From contig PMSN01000025.1 of assembly GCA_003167555.1 (NCBI GenBank), forward strand, positions 248,001 to 312,000: a DNA stretch of 64,000 bases, read 5' to 3'. The DNA comes from Spartobacteria bacterium (GTDB taxonomy: Bacteria; Verrucomicrobiota; Verrucomicrobiia; Chthoniobacterales; UBA10450). The position numbers were made by a program, and so were the translations under genes. Below, one piece after another: positions 1 to 7,173 of this stretch; within the stretch, counting starts at the first letter, position 1; the number at the start of each line of letters is the position of its first letter. Under the pieces are notes generated by a model. The model did no database searches and was not told the DNA's origin. It saw only the letters and a program-made list of their open reading frames with translations.

Positions 1-2
1 CC

Positions 3-233
3 GTGGCGCTCACCGACGGGCAAAAGCAGCAGATCGCGGAGATCGATTCGACGTTCAAGGCGCGCATTGCGGAAAAGGAACTCTTCTTGAAGGATCAGCT
101 CGCGAAAGCGCAGACGGCGGGAAATTCCGAGGAGGCCGAGTCGCTCCAGAAGCAATTGACAATCGACATTCGCCGGTTGCACGAAGATTGCGAGAGCAAG
201 AAGGAAAAGCTGCGCGCGTCGTTTACGAAGTGA
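3..233 (+). CDS. Hypothetical coiled-coil protein (possibly 5'-truncated by the window edge)
   Basis: A 76-residue reading frame opens with GTG at base 3. Because it begins at the edge of the window it may be only the C-terminus of a longer protein. The sequence is almost entirely charged heptad-like helix rich in Glu, Lys, Gln and Ala, which predicts a coiled coil. It has no signal peptide, no membrane segment and no catalytic motif that I recognise. It is followed after about 20 bases by a palindromic repeat pair and then by the 3' end of a convergent desaturase gene. Function is unknown; the frame itself is credible because its codon use matches the neighbouring genes. Confidence 0.5.
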   Translation: MALTDGQKQQIAEIDSTFKARIAEKELFLKDQLAKAQTAGNSEEAESLQKQLTIDIRRLHEDCESKKEKLRASFTK

Positions 234-251
234 CGCAAAGTCGCGGGGAGT

Positions 252-341
252 GGTGGATCGTGCGCTCCGCGCGCGATGTTTTATTTTCTGCGGCTTCGCC
301 GCACCATTAATGGCATCGAGCGACGGAGCGCTCGATCCACC
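252..341. repeat. Inverted pair of REP-like palindromes (GGTGGATCG family)
   Basis: The left arm (252-278) reads GGTGGATCGTGCGCTCCGCG and onward; the right arm (314-341) is its near reverse complement. Each arm is itself close to palindromic. The right arm is a variant of the 28-base element found at 18300-18327 and 30440-30467. The pair sits between two converging reading frames, where it could form a large cruciform or act as a bidirectional terminator. Confidence 0.65.
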
Positions 342-344
342 GAA

Positions 345-1280
345 TCATGTCACGGACTGCGCGGAAGGCGCGGCCGTTTGTTTACGCTTTGGCAGGTTCG
401 GATCGAGAAAGCCGAGCATATGCGCGTGCTCGATGACGCGGACGCCTTCCTGTTTCTGCAACTCGGCAATCTGGCGATGGAACCTCTCCATCGTGGTCCA
501 GTGCACCTTCGGACGGAAATGATGTTCCGCGTGGTAGCCATTGTAGAAGAAGAGCCAATTATAGATCTTCCCGTAGCTGCTCACGCCCCAGGCTATCGGC
601 TTGTCCGGGTCCGCGCCGTAATGGCGGTAAAAACCATTCAAATAACTGAAGCAGTGGCCGAGATAGAAAAACGGCAGGAAATAGAAAAGCATGTAACGCC
701 AGTTAAACAGGAACATCACGAACAAGGTGGTAGCGAATGCGGCCAGTTCGATGTTGCCCCAAAAGAGATCGCCGTTGCCGCGCTTGCGCAGTTCCCGACG
801 GATCGCACCGACATCGTCCCGGAAAAAGCTGAGGAACACGTAACTCCATGGATTCTCCGCTTCGCCGTGGTGGCCATGTTTATAGATCGAAATCCAGTCA
901 ACGGTCTCGCCAGTTTCGTCAGGCCGATCGGCGTTGCCTTTATGGTGCTGCATGTGGACGGCGTCGTAGTAGGTCTGCGAAAAGCAACAGGCAACGGATT
1001 GCATGATCCCGAAAAGGCGATTGAGAAGGGGCAAGCGAAAGAACGCGTTGTGAATGAAGTTGTGTCCGATGCCGTTGATGTTCGCGTTGACCATCAGCGC
1101 GTAGATGAAGCCGAGGATCAGCATCACCCACAAAGGCGTGCGCGGATAAAGGAAGAAAAGCGCAAAAAAGTAGGTGAGATGGAACAGGCTCGCCAGTGCC
1201 GGAACAGCGTCCCAACGCGTGTACGCGAAGAGCTTCGAGTCAGTGGTGACTCGTTCGACTCGGATGGGATCGGGTTCCAT
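345..1280 (-). CDS. Membrane fatty acid desaturase family protein
   Basis: The 311-residue product carries the three histidine clusters of the membrane-bound di-iron fatty acid desaturase/hydroxylase superfamily: HNFIHNAFF (HxxxH), HMQHHKGN (HxxHH) and, near the C-terminus, HAEHHFRP (HxxHH). Hydrophobic segments lie before the first box and between the second and third, giving the usual four-helix membrane layout with the His boxes on the cytoplasmic side. The ATG at 1280 is followed by a short polar N-terminus. Substrate cannot be told from sequence: an acyl lipid, a carotenoid or a sphingoid base are all possible for this superfamily. The gene stands alone, divergent from prs and bounded on both sides by dispersed repeats. 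Confidence 0.85.
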   Translation of the reverse strand: MEPDPIRVERVTTDSKLFAYTRWDAVPALASLFHLTYFFALFFLYPRTPLWVMLILGFIYALMVNANINGIGHNFIHNAFFRLPLLNRLFGIMQSVACCFSQTYYDAVHMQHHKGNADRPDETGETVDWISIYKHGHHGEAENPWSYVFLSFFRDDVGAIRRELRKRGNGDLFWGNIELAAFATTLFVMFLFNWRYMLFYFLPFFYLGHCFSYLNGFYRHYGADPDKPIAWGVSSYGKIYNWLFFYNGYHAEHHFRPKVHWTTMERFHRQIAELQKQEGVRVIEHAHMLGFLDPNLPKRKQTAAPSAQSVT

Positions 1281-1344
1281 GGATTTCTAATTTGGATCGG
1301 GGACGGCGTAAATAGATCGCGGAAAACTCGCGGGTTGGCAAGAT

Positions 1345-1380
1345 GTCATCCTGAGGCTGGCGCCGCCGAAGGAGCCAGGG
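1345..1380. repeat. Half copy of the GTCATCCTGAG intergenic repeat
   Basis: The stretch starts GTCATCCTGAGGCTGGCGCC. It resembles one arm of the inverted elements at 31234-31334 and 61668-61824. No matching right arm is seen here, so it is a solitary or eroded copy. Confidence 0.4.
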
Positions 1381-1407
1381 AGCGTAGGCGTTTCTCAGTT
1401 ACTCAGT

Positions 1408-1479
1408 GGTAGGGACGGCGCGCTGCGCCGTCCACTCTTCGTGGCAGCGCCTCGGACGCCGCGGCGCGGCGTCCCTACC
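1408..1479. repeat. Inverted repeat pair (GGTAGGGACGGCGCG family)
   Basis: The left arm 1408-1433 (GGTAGGGACGGCGCGCTGCG...) is matched by a near reverse complement at 1454-1479 (ending GGCGTCCCTACC), with about 20 bases between. It lies just upstream of prs, inside a 5' extension of the prs reading frame. That argues against the extension being translated. Confidence 0.65.
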
Positions 1480-1551
1480 AAGACAGCACCGGACAATCCG
1501 CCATTGCCAATAGAGGCAGCGCGCGCCAAAGTTAGCGCCCCGTCCGAAATT

Positions 1552-2517
1552 ATGTTTGCGCTCCAACCCGAAATGAAGGTCTTCAGCGGCTCCGCCAATC
1601 GCGAGCTGGCCAAGCGTATTTGCGATTACATCGGCGCGCCGCTGGGGCAGGCGACGATCAGCTCATTTCCAGATGGCGAAACCTACGTCAAGATCGAGGA
1701 AAACATTCGCGGGCGTGACGTTTTCATCATTCAGCCGACCTGTCCGCCGACCAACGAGCATCTCATGGAGTTGCTCATCATGGTGGATGCCGCGCGCCGC
1801 GCCAGCGCCGATCGCATCACGGCGGTCATCCCGTTTTTCGGTTACGCGCGGCAGGACCGCAAAGATCAACCGCGCGTTCCCATCACGGCCAAGCTGGTGG
1901 CGAATCTTCTCCATGCCGCCGGGGTAAGCCGGGTGCTCACGATGGACCTGCACGCGCAACAAGTACAGGGCTTCTTCGACATCCCGGTGGACCATCTCTA
2001 TTCCATGCCGGTGCTGATCAAGTATCTGCGGACGCGTCTAACGCGAAAAACCGTCGTGGTTTCGCCGGATGTGGGCGGGTTGAAGATGGCGTCGGCGTAT
2101 TCGCAGGCGCTTGGAGCTAATCTGGCCATCGTCGCCAAGCAGCGGAAGAGCGCGAGCGAAACGAAAGCTCTGTATGTGATCGGCGAAGTGGAAGGATGCG
2201 ATGTGCTCTTGGTGGATGATATCACGGAGACGGGCGGGACGCTTGCCTCCGCCGCCACGATCTTGAAGGAGCATGGCGCACTGAAGATTTACGCGGGCGT
2301 TTCCCACGCAGTCCTGGTGGACGTCGCAATTCCCCGGTTGCAAAAGTCCGAGATCGAGGAATTAATAACCACGAACAGCACGCCCGTGCGCCCGGTGGAA
2401 GGATTTACGACCACCGTGCTTTGCGTCTCCGAGCTCCTCGGCGAAGGCATGAAACGAATTCACAACGACGAATCAGTTTCCTCGCTGTTCAAGATCGACA
2501 ACGGAAGCGGCAAATAG
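1552..2517 (+). CDS. prs: Ribose-phosphate pyrophosphokinase
   Basis: Makes PRPP from ribose 5-phosphate and ATP for nucleotide, His and Trp synthesis. Class I features are clear: the N-terminus MKVFSGSANRELAKRI, the ATP-binding FGYARQDRKD loop with its flexible neighbour, LTMDLHAQQVQGFFD, and the PRPP-binding loop VDDITETGGT near residue 221. From the ATG at 1552 the protein is 321 residues, close to the 310-320 expected; an ATG at 1573 is also possible. The frame stays open back to 1441, but that extension runs through the inverted repeat at 1408-1479 and has no similarity to the family, so I did not use it. rplY follows after 9 bases, so the two are co-transcribed. Confidence 0.95.
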   Translation: MFALQPEMKVFSGSANRELAKRICDYIGAPLGQATISSFPDGETYVKIEENIRGRDVFIIQPTCPPTNEHLMELLIMVDAARRASADRITAVIPFFGYARQDRKDQPRVPITAKLVANLLHAAGVSRVLTMDLHAQQVQGFFDIPVDHLYSMPVLIKYLRTRLTRKTVVVSPDVGGLKMASAYSQALGANLAIVAKQRKSASETKALYVIGEVEGCDVLLVDDITETGGTLASAATILKEHGALKIYAGVSHAVLVDVAIPRLQKSEIEELITTNSTPVRPVEGFTTTVLCVSELLGEGMKRIHNDESVSSLFKIDNGSGK

Positions 2518-2526
2518 GAACTCAAC

Positions 2527-3237
2527 ATGGCTAAGCAAGTTAAACTCATGGCGCAACGGCGGACGGTCACGGGACGGTCCGCGGTGCGGAAACTGAAGGC
2601 GCGCGGCGTAGTGCCGGCAATTATTTACGGCGCCAAGGACAAACCGGAAACGCTGCAGGTTTCCAAGCGCGACATTAACGCGATGCTGAGTCACGCTTCC
2701 GGCGAGAACATCCTGGTGGAACTCGAGATCGAGGGAGACGGCGGCAAGAACCGCCTCGCGCTCGTGCAGGAAGTGCAGCATTCACCCGTCGGCGGCGACG
2801 TTTTACATATCGACTTCCACGCCGTGTCGATGGACGAGGAGATCCAGGCCGATGTGCCCCTCGAGGTCGTGGGGACGGCGAATGGAGTGAAGAATTTTGG
2901 CGGTCTTCTCGAGCAGAACCTCCGCTCGCTCGCGATCGAATGTCTGCCACGCGACCTGCCGGATATCCTTACCGTGGATGTTTCCGCGCTCGAAATTGGC
3001 GATTCCATCCACGTGCGTGACATCGCGTTGCCCACGGGGGTGACGACGAAAATTCAGCCGGAGCTTACGGCCTTCTCGGTGCTTGCTCCGACGGTGGAGG
3101 AAGAGCCGGTCGTCGCTGAGGTGGAAGCTGCCGCCGGCCCCGAAGTGATTCGGGAGAAGAAGGAAGAACCGGAAGCCGCCGCGGCTGCAGGGGCAAAGGA
3201 TAAAGCGGCGCCAAAAGAAAAAGAACAGAAGAAGTAA
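2527..3237 (+). CDS. rplY: 50S ribosomal protein L25 (long CTC form)
   Basis: Binds 5S rRNA in the large subunit. The N-terminal L25 domain (about residues 1-95) includes RRTVTGRSAVRKLKARGVVPA and the stretch ending in VLHIDFHAVS. It is followed by the CTC-type beta domain (about 96-190; VPLEVVGTANGVKNFGG, then IGDSIHVRDIALP). A low-complexity Ala/Glu/Lys tail of about 40 residues ends in KDKAAPKEKEQKK. The length of 236 is normal for the long general-stress form. It sits 9 bases after prs and just upstream of pth, the common bacterial order prs-rplY-pth. Confidence 0.95.
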   Translation: MAKQVKLMAQRRTVTGRSAVRKLKARGVVPAIIYGAKDKPETLQVSKRDINAMLSHASGENILVELEIEGDGGKNRLALVQEVQHSPVGGDVLHIDFHAVSMDEEIQADVPLEVVGTANGVKNFGGLLEQNLRSLAIECLPRDLPDILTVDVSALEIGDSIHVRDIALPTGVTTKIQPELTAFSVLAPTVEEEPVVAEVEAAAGPEVIREKKEEPEAAAAAGAKDKAAPKEKEQKK

Positions 3238-3279
3238 TCCATTTTGGATTGTGGATTTTGGATTTTGGATTGAGCGGGT

Positions 3280-3861
3280 GTGGACGAAACAGCTCCACGG
3301 ATTCGTTTAGTTGCGGGCTTGGGGAATCCCGGCGCGGAGTACGCGCACACGCGGCACAACATCGGATTCGCCGTGGTCGATTTTCTCGCGTCGGAGTGGG
3401 GACTCGCCTGGGAGCGATCGAAGAATTGGAACCTCTTCTGGGCGAAAGGGGAGAAAGCGATCCTGATCAAGCCGGCGAGCTACATGAACCGCAGCGGCGA
3501 ACCGCTCGCGGCCATCGCGAATTTCTACAAGATTCCGCCCGCGGAAATCCTCGTGGTGCTGGACGATTTCGCGCTCGAGCTCGGACGGTTGCGTCTTCGC
3601 CTGGAAGGCGGCACCGGAGGCCACAACGGTCTCGAATCGATCATTGTCCATTTCGGCACCGAGGAGATTCCCCGCTTGCGGGTCGGGATCGGTTCGGCGC
3701 CGAGCGAGGGCGCGGTCGATCACGTGCTCGGCCGTTTCTTTGAAGAAGAGAGGCCCGTCGTCGAAAAAACCGTGACGCGCGCGGCCGAGGCGGTGAAATG
3801 CGCGATTGACAAAGGCGTGCTTTCCGCGATGAACCTTTTCAACAAATTTCCAGAATCATGA
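3280..3861 (+). CDS. pth: Peptidyl-tRNA hydrolase
   Basis: Releases tRNA from peptidyl-tRNA that drops off the ribosome. The family signature VAGLGNPGAEYAHTRHNIGF contains the catalytic His (about residue 26) and the substrate Asn. YMNRSGEPLAAIANFYKI, VVLDDFALELGR and GGTGGHNGLESIIVHFGTEE follow in the expected order. The length of 193 is typical. The start is a GTG at 3280; no ATG is available before the conserved N-terminus. The short AT-rich run between rplY and pth (TTTTGGATT repeated) is filler. The stop overlaps the rpsF start by four bases (ATGA), indicating translational coupling. Confidence 0.94.
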   Translation: MDETAPRIRLVAGLGNPGAEYAHTRHNIGFAVVDFLASEWGLAWERSKNWNLFWAKGEKAILIKPASYMNRSGEPLAAIANFYKIPPAEILVVLDDFALELGRLRLRLEGGTGGHNGLESIIVHFGTEEIPRLRVGIGSAPSEGAVDHVLGRFFEEERPVVEKTVTRAAEAVKCAIDKGVLSAMNLFNKFPES

Positions 3862-4187
3862 AGAACCGTTACGAAGCGTTGCTCGTCCTCAACACCCAGG
3901 GCAGGGACGATACAGTCAAGGATGTCGTCGACCGTCTTGAAGCCGAATTTCAAAAAGAAGGCGCGGAGATCGAGCAGGTCCAGAAGATGGACAAGCGCCA
4001 GTTCTCCTACGTCGCGGGCGAACTCGATGCCGGGCATTACGTGAATTTCGTTTTTCACGCCGACCCGCAGCTCATCACGAAACTGCGCGAGAAGTTCAAG
4101 CTCGACCCGGAAGTTTACCGGCAGCATTACCAGCGGCTTCGTCCGAAGGTCGAGCGCGCGCCGAAAAAGTTGGCCGAGGCCAAGTAA
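3858..4187 (+). CDS. rpsF: 30S ribosomal protein S6
   Basis: Small-subunit protein that binds with S18 on the platform. The product is 109 residues and starts MKNRYEALLVLNTQGRDD, the normal S6 beginning; the middle has KMDKRQFSYVAGELDAGHYV and the C-terminus is basic. It overlaps pth by four bases and precedes ssb by 18 bases, the common rpsF-ssb pairing. rpsR is not present after ssb, so the usual rpsF-ssb-rpsR-rplI operon is broken here. Confidence 0.93.
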   Translation: MKNRYEALLVLNTQGRDDTVKDVVDRLEAEFQKEGAEIEQVQKMDKRQFSYVAGELDAGHYVNFVFHADPQLITKLREKFKLDPEVYRQHYQRLRPKVERAPKKLAEAK

Positions 4188-4205
4188 TTTCGCTACAAAA
4201 GCGAA

Positions 4206-4667
4206 ATGGCCAGCTTCAATAAAGTCATCCTGCTCGGAAACCTCACGCGCGACCCCGAGGTGCGCTACACCCCCAAAGGCACGGCCGTCGCGGAATTGGG
4301 CATGGCGGTGAATCGCGTTTACACCGCCGAGAACGGCGAGAAACGCGAAGAAACCACTTTCGTCGACGTCACGCTCTGGGGCCGCACCGCTGAGATCGCC
4401 GGCGAATATTTGAAAAAGGGCCGCCCGGTTTTCATCGAGGGCCGCCTTCAACTCGACAGTTGGGAAGACAAGCAATCCGGTCAAAAACGGAGCAAACTCA
4501 AAGTAGTGGGCGAGGGGCTGCAACTTCTCGGGAGCCGGCCCGGCGGAAGTGGAAGCACGGGAGGCGGCGACGAAGAAGGTTCGAGCGCACCGCGTTCGTC
4601 GAGCAAGTCCGCACCCCCGCCGAAGGCTGTGCCCGCGGAACCGGACGACGACCAGATTCCCTTCTAG
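4206..4667 (+). CDS. ssb: Single-stranded DNA-binding protein
   Basis: Coats ssDNA in replication and recombination. The OB fold spans about residues 1-105 (MASFNKVILLGNLTRDPEVR, then FVDVTLWGRTAEIAGEYLKKG). A Gly/Ser/Pro-rich linker follows, then the acidic C-terminal tip DDDQIPF that recruits partner proteins. The length of 153 is typical. It is directly followed by an inverted repeat and then dprA, which also works on ssDNA. Confidence 0.95.
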   Translation: MASFNKVILLGNLTRDPEVRYTPKGTAVAELGMAVNRVYTAENGEKREETTFVDVTLWGRTAEIAGEYLKKGRPVFIEGRLQLDSWEDKQSGQKRSKLKVVGEGLQLLGSRPGGSGSTGGGDEEGSSAPRSSSKSAPPPKAVPAEPDDDQIPF

Positions 4668-4711
4668 AGCTTTACTGGATCTTCCAGTTTCCGGCGCGCA
4701 GTTGGAAAAAA

Positions 4712-4856
4712 GAAAACGCCGAACGCCCAACGCCGAACATCCAATGTCGAATTTGACCAGAAGGACGGATACGAGCGCTACGGTGAACCGATCTGCTCCT
4801 TGTCTTTTCATCTGCATTAAGCATTCGGCGTTCGGTGTTGGACGTTCGACGTTTTC
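4712..4856. repeat. Imperfect 35-base inverted repeat (GAAAACGCCGAACGCCCAAC family)
   Basis: The left arm 4712-4746 begins GAAAACGCCGAACGCCCAAC. The right arm 4821-4856 ends GACGTTCGACGTTTTC and is its imperfect reverse complement. About 75 bases lie between. The element fills the ssb-dprA gap and is probably an interspersed, non-coding repeat. Confidence 0.65.
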
Positions 4857-4875
4857 TTCATAGCAGCCACTCTCG

Positions 4876-5976
4876 ATGACCCCCACCGAAGCGTGCATCG
4901 CGCTCAACATGCTTCCGACGATGGGGCCGGTGCGCTTGCGCAAGCTCCTGGAAGTTCTTGAAACGCCCGAGCGCGTCCTGGCGGCGAAGCGAGATGCCTT
5001 GCGTGCGGTCGAAGGAATCGGCAACGACGTTGCGGATCAGATCGTTAATTGGGAAACCATTGTCGACCTGCCGGCGGAACTCGAACGCATCCGCGAGTTC
5101 GGCGCGAACATCATCACCGCTGAGTCGCCGCTCTATCCGCGCCAGCTCCGCGAAATCCATGCGCCACCGATCGTGCTCTACGTCTGGGGCGAACTCATCG
5201 AGCGCGACCAACACGCCATCGCTGTCATCGGTTCGCGGCGCACGACGCATTACGGAATGGAATCTGCGAAGAAGCTTTCCTATCAACTCGCCTACGCGGG
5301 TCTCACCATCATCAGTGGTCTGGCCCGCGGGATCGATACCGCCGCGCATCAAGGCGCGCTCGCGGCCAAGGGCCGCACGATCGCGGTCATCGGCTCTGGA
5401 TTGTCGAAACTTTATCCGCCCGAGAACGACGCGCTCGCGGAAAAAATTCGCAGCGGCAACGGCGCGATCGTTTCCGAGTTCTCGATGGAGATCGAACCCG
5501 ACCGCCAGACTTTTCCGATGCGCAATCGAATCATCAGCGGCTGGAGCCATGGGCTTTTGGTGGTCGAGGCTGGTCTCAACAGCGGCGCGCTCATTACCGT
5601 CGCGCAAGCGCTCGAGCAAGGCCGCTCGGTTTACGCGGTGCCGGGTCACATCAATGCGCCAAGCGCGCAGGGATCGAATCGTCTGATCCAGCAGGGCGCG
5701 AAACTCGTGATGGACGCGAGCGACCTGCTCGATGACTTGCAGATCCTCCTTCCCGAAACGAAGCCGTCGCCGGAAGCGGCCGTGCGTGCGCTGCCTCTCC
5801 TCACCGATGATGAGCGCCGCGTCTATGATGCGATTGAGGCCACGGAAACACCGATCGACGATATCGCGACGAAGTCCGAATTGCCGAGCGGGACGGTCTC
5901 GTCCATCCTCCTGCGTCTCGAACTGAAGCGATTAGTGAAGCAACTGCCTGGAAAATATTTCGTGAAGTTGGCGTAG
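4876..5976 (+). CDS. dprA: DNA-processing protein DprA (Smf)
   Basis: Loads RecA on incoming single strands during natural transformation. The N-terminal SAM/HhH-like region (about 1-70) is followed by the Rossmann-type DprA core with VIGSRRTTHYGMESAKKLSY, ISGLARGIDTAAHQGALA, IGSGLSKLYPPEN and PMRNRIISGWSHGLLVVEA. A C-terminal winged-helix domain (about 305-366) ends in LKRLVKQLPGKYFVKLA. The length of 366 is normal. The stop is immediately followed, with no spacer, by the ATG of an alcohol dehydrogenase. The last 106 bases of the gene recur, diverged, at 7008-7113. Confidence 0.94.
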   Translation: MTPTEACIALNMLPTMGPVRLRKLLEVLETPERVLAAKRDALRAVEGIGNDVADQIVNWETIVDLPAELERIREFGANIITAESPLYPRQLREIHAPPIVLYVWGELIERDQHAIAVIGSRRTTHYGMESAKKLSYQLAYAGLTIISGLARGIDTAAHQGALAAKGRTIAVIGSGLSKLYPPENDALAEKIRSGNGAIVSEFSMEIEPDRQTFPMRNRIISGWSHGLLVVEAGLNSGALITVAQALEQGRSVYAVPGHINAPSAQGSNRLIQQGAKLVMDASDLLDDLQILLPETKPSPEAAVRALPLLTDDERRVYDAIEATETPIDDIATKSELPSGTVSSILLRLELKRLVKQLPGKYFVKLA

Positions 5977-7005
5977 ATGAAGGCCGTTCGTTTGCTGAGA
6001 CCCGGCTCGCCTCTCGAAGAGCAGGAGATCGAGATCCCGTCTATCAGCCCGCGCGATGTTTTGATTCGCGTCAAAGCCGCCGGGATTTGCCATTCCGATG
6101 CGCACTACCGCGCGGGCGTTTCGCCAGTACATCCGTTGCCGCTCACGCTCGGGCATGAAGTTGCCGGCGTTGTCGAGAGAACGGGCGCGGACGTGCGGAG
6201 TTTCACAGCGGGTGAGCGGGTCTGCGTGCATTACCTCGTTACTTGCGGCCGGTGCAATTATTGCCGGACCGGCACTGAACAATTTTGCCCGACGGCCCAG
6301 ATGATCGGAAAACATCGCGACGGCGGCTTCGCGGAATGTATCACGGTGCCGGAGCACAGCGTCTTTCATTTGCCGGACGAAATTCCATTCGAACAAGGCG
6401 CGATCCTGATGTGTTCCTCGGCCACGTCGCTGCATGCGTTGAACAAAGCCCGGCTGCGCGCTGGCGAAACAGTGGCGGTCTTTGGCGTCGGCGGCCTGGG
6501 CATTTCGGCGGTGCAATTGGCCAGGCACTTCGGCGCCGCTGAAGTGTTCGCGGTCGATATCAATCCCACAAAGCTCGCGCTCGCGGAGCGGTTCGGCGCG
6601 ATTTCGGTGAACGCCGCGGTCAGCAATCCCGTCGAGCAGCTTCGAGAACTCGCGCGCGGACGCGGCGTGGATGTCGCGCTAGAATTAATCGGTTTGCCGC
6701 TCACGATGCGACAGGCGGTGCAGTCGCTGGCGATTCTCGGCCGGGCCGCGCTCGTTGGCCTCACGCAGGAAAGTTTCGAAGTCGCGTCCTACACCGAGCT
6801 CGTGAACAAGGAAGCCGAGATCATTGGAGTCTCCGATCATCTGGCGAGTGAAATTCCCGTGCTCATCGACCTGGCACGGACGGGAAAACTTGATCTGTCG
6901 CACGGCATCACCCGCACCGTTCCGCTCGAGGCCGGCGCCGTGAACGGCGTTCTGGATCGCCTCGAAGAATTCGGCGATGACGTTCGCGTCGTCATCACGC
7001 CGTAG
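5977..7005 (+). CDS. Zinc-dependent alcohol dehydrogenase family protein
   Basis: Medium-chain dehydrogenase/reductase of 342 residues. The catalytic-zinc region is AAGICHSDAHYRAG with LTLGHEVAGVVERTG; the structural zinc lobe CGRCNYCRTGTEQFC has four cysteines; the NAD(P)-binding turn is VFGVGGLGISAVQLARHFGA. The substrate is unknown. The ATG abuts the dprA stop codon, and a diverged copy of the dprA 3' end follows the gene. The dehydrogenase therefore looks like cargo inserted at the dprA terminus rather than an original neighbour. It is probably transcribed from the dprA operon. Confidence 0.88.
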   Translation: MKAVRLLRPGSPLEEQEIEIPSISPRDVLIRVKAAGICHSDAHYRAGVSPVHPLPLTLGHEVAGVVERTGADVRSFTAGERVCVHYLVTCGRCNYCRTGTEQFCPTAQMIGKHRDGGFAECITVPEHSVFHLPDEIPFEQGAILMCSSATSLHALNKARLRAGETVAVFGVGGLGISAVQLARHFGAAEVFAVDINPTKLALAERFGAISVNAAVSNPVEQLRELARGRGVDVALELIGLPLTMRQAVQSLAILGRAALVGLTQESFEVASYTELVNKEAEIIGVSDHLASEIPVLIDLARTGKLDLSHGITRTVPLEAGAVNGVLDRLEEFGDDVRVVITP

Positions 7006-7007
7006 AA

Positions 7008-7113
7008 GAAATCCGATTTGCCAAGCGCCGCGGTCTCTTCTACCCTCCTCCGCCTTGAGCTAAAGCGGCTCGTGAAACAGCCGCCCGGAAAATAATTCGC
7101 GACACTGGTGGAG
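7008..7113 (+). pseudogene. Second, diverged copy of the dprA 3' end
   Basis: These 106 bases align without gaps to 5871-5976, the end of dprA, with roughly three quarters of positions identical. In the dprA frame the copy reads KSDLPSAAVSSTLLRLEL, then KRLVKQPPGK, then a stop at 7093-7095, against KSELPSGTVSSILLRLEL and KRLVKQLPGK in the intact gene. Most differences are synonymous, so the copy descended from a functional dprA (a xenologue or old paralogue) rather than from random decay. There is no start codon and no upstream dprA sequence. Confidence 0.85.
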
Positions 7114-7173
7114 ACGCCTCCGTGACGTTCCGCTGGTTTTTTCAAGGCGATACGCTTTCCCTCACTGCAGAAA

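Noticed and set aside
276-1412. Open reading frame of 378 codons on the plus strand
   Set aside because: Antisense to the fatty acid desaturase with its three His boxes; the translated text has no domain.
1441-1551. 37-codon N-terminal extension of prs
   Set aside because: Runs through the inverted repeat and has no match to the family; the ATG at 1552 gives the normal protein.
3720-5024. Open reading frame of 434 codons on the minus strand
   Set aside because: Covers rpsF and ssb in antisense and crosses the inverted repeat; both genes are certain.
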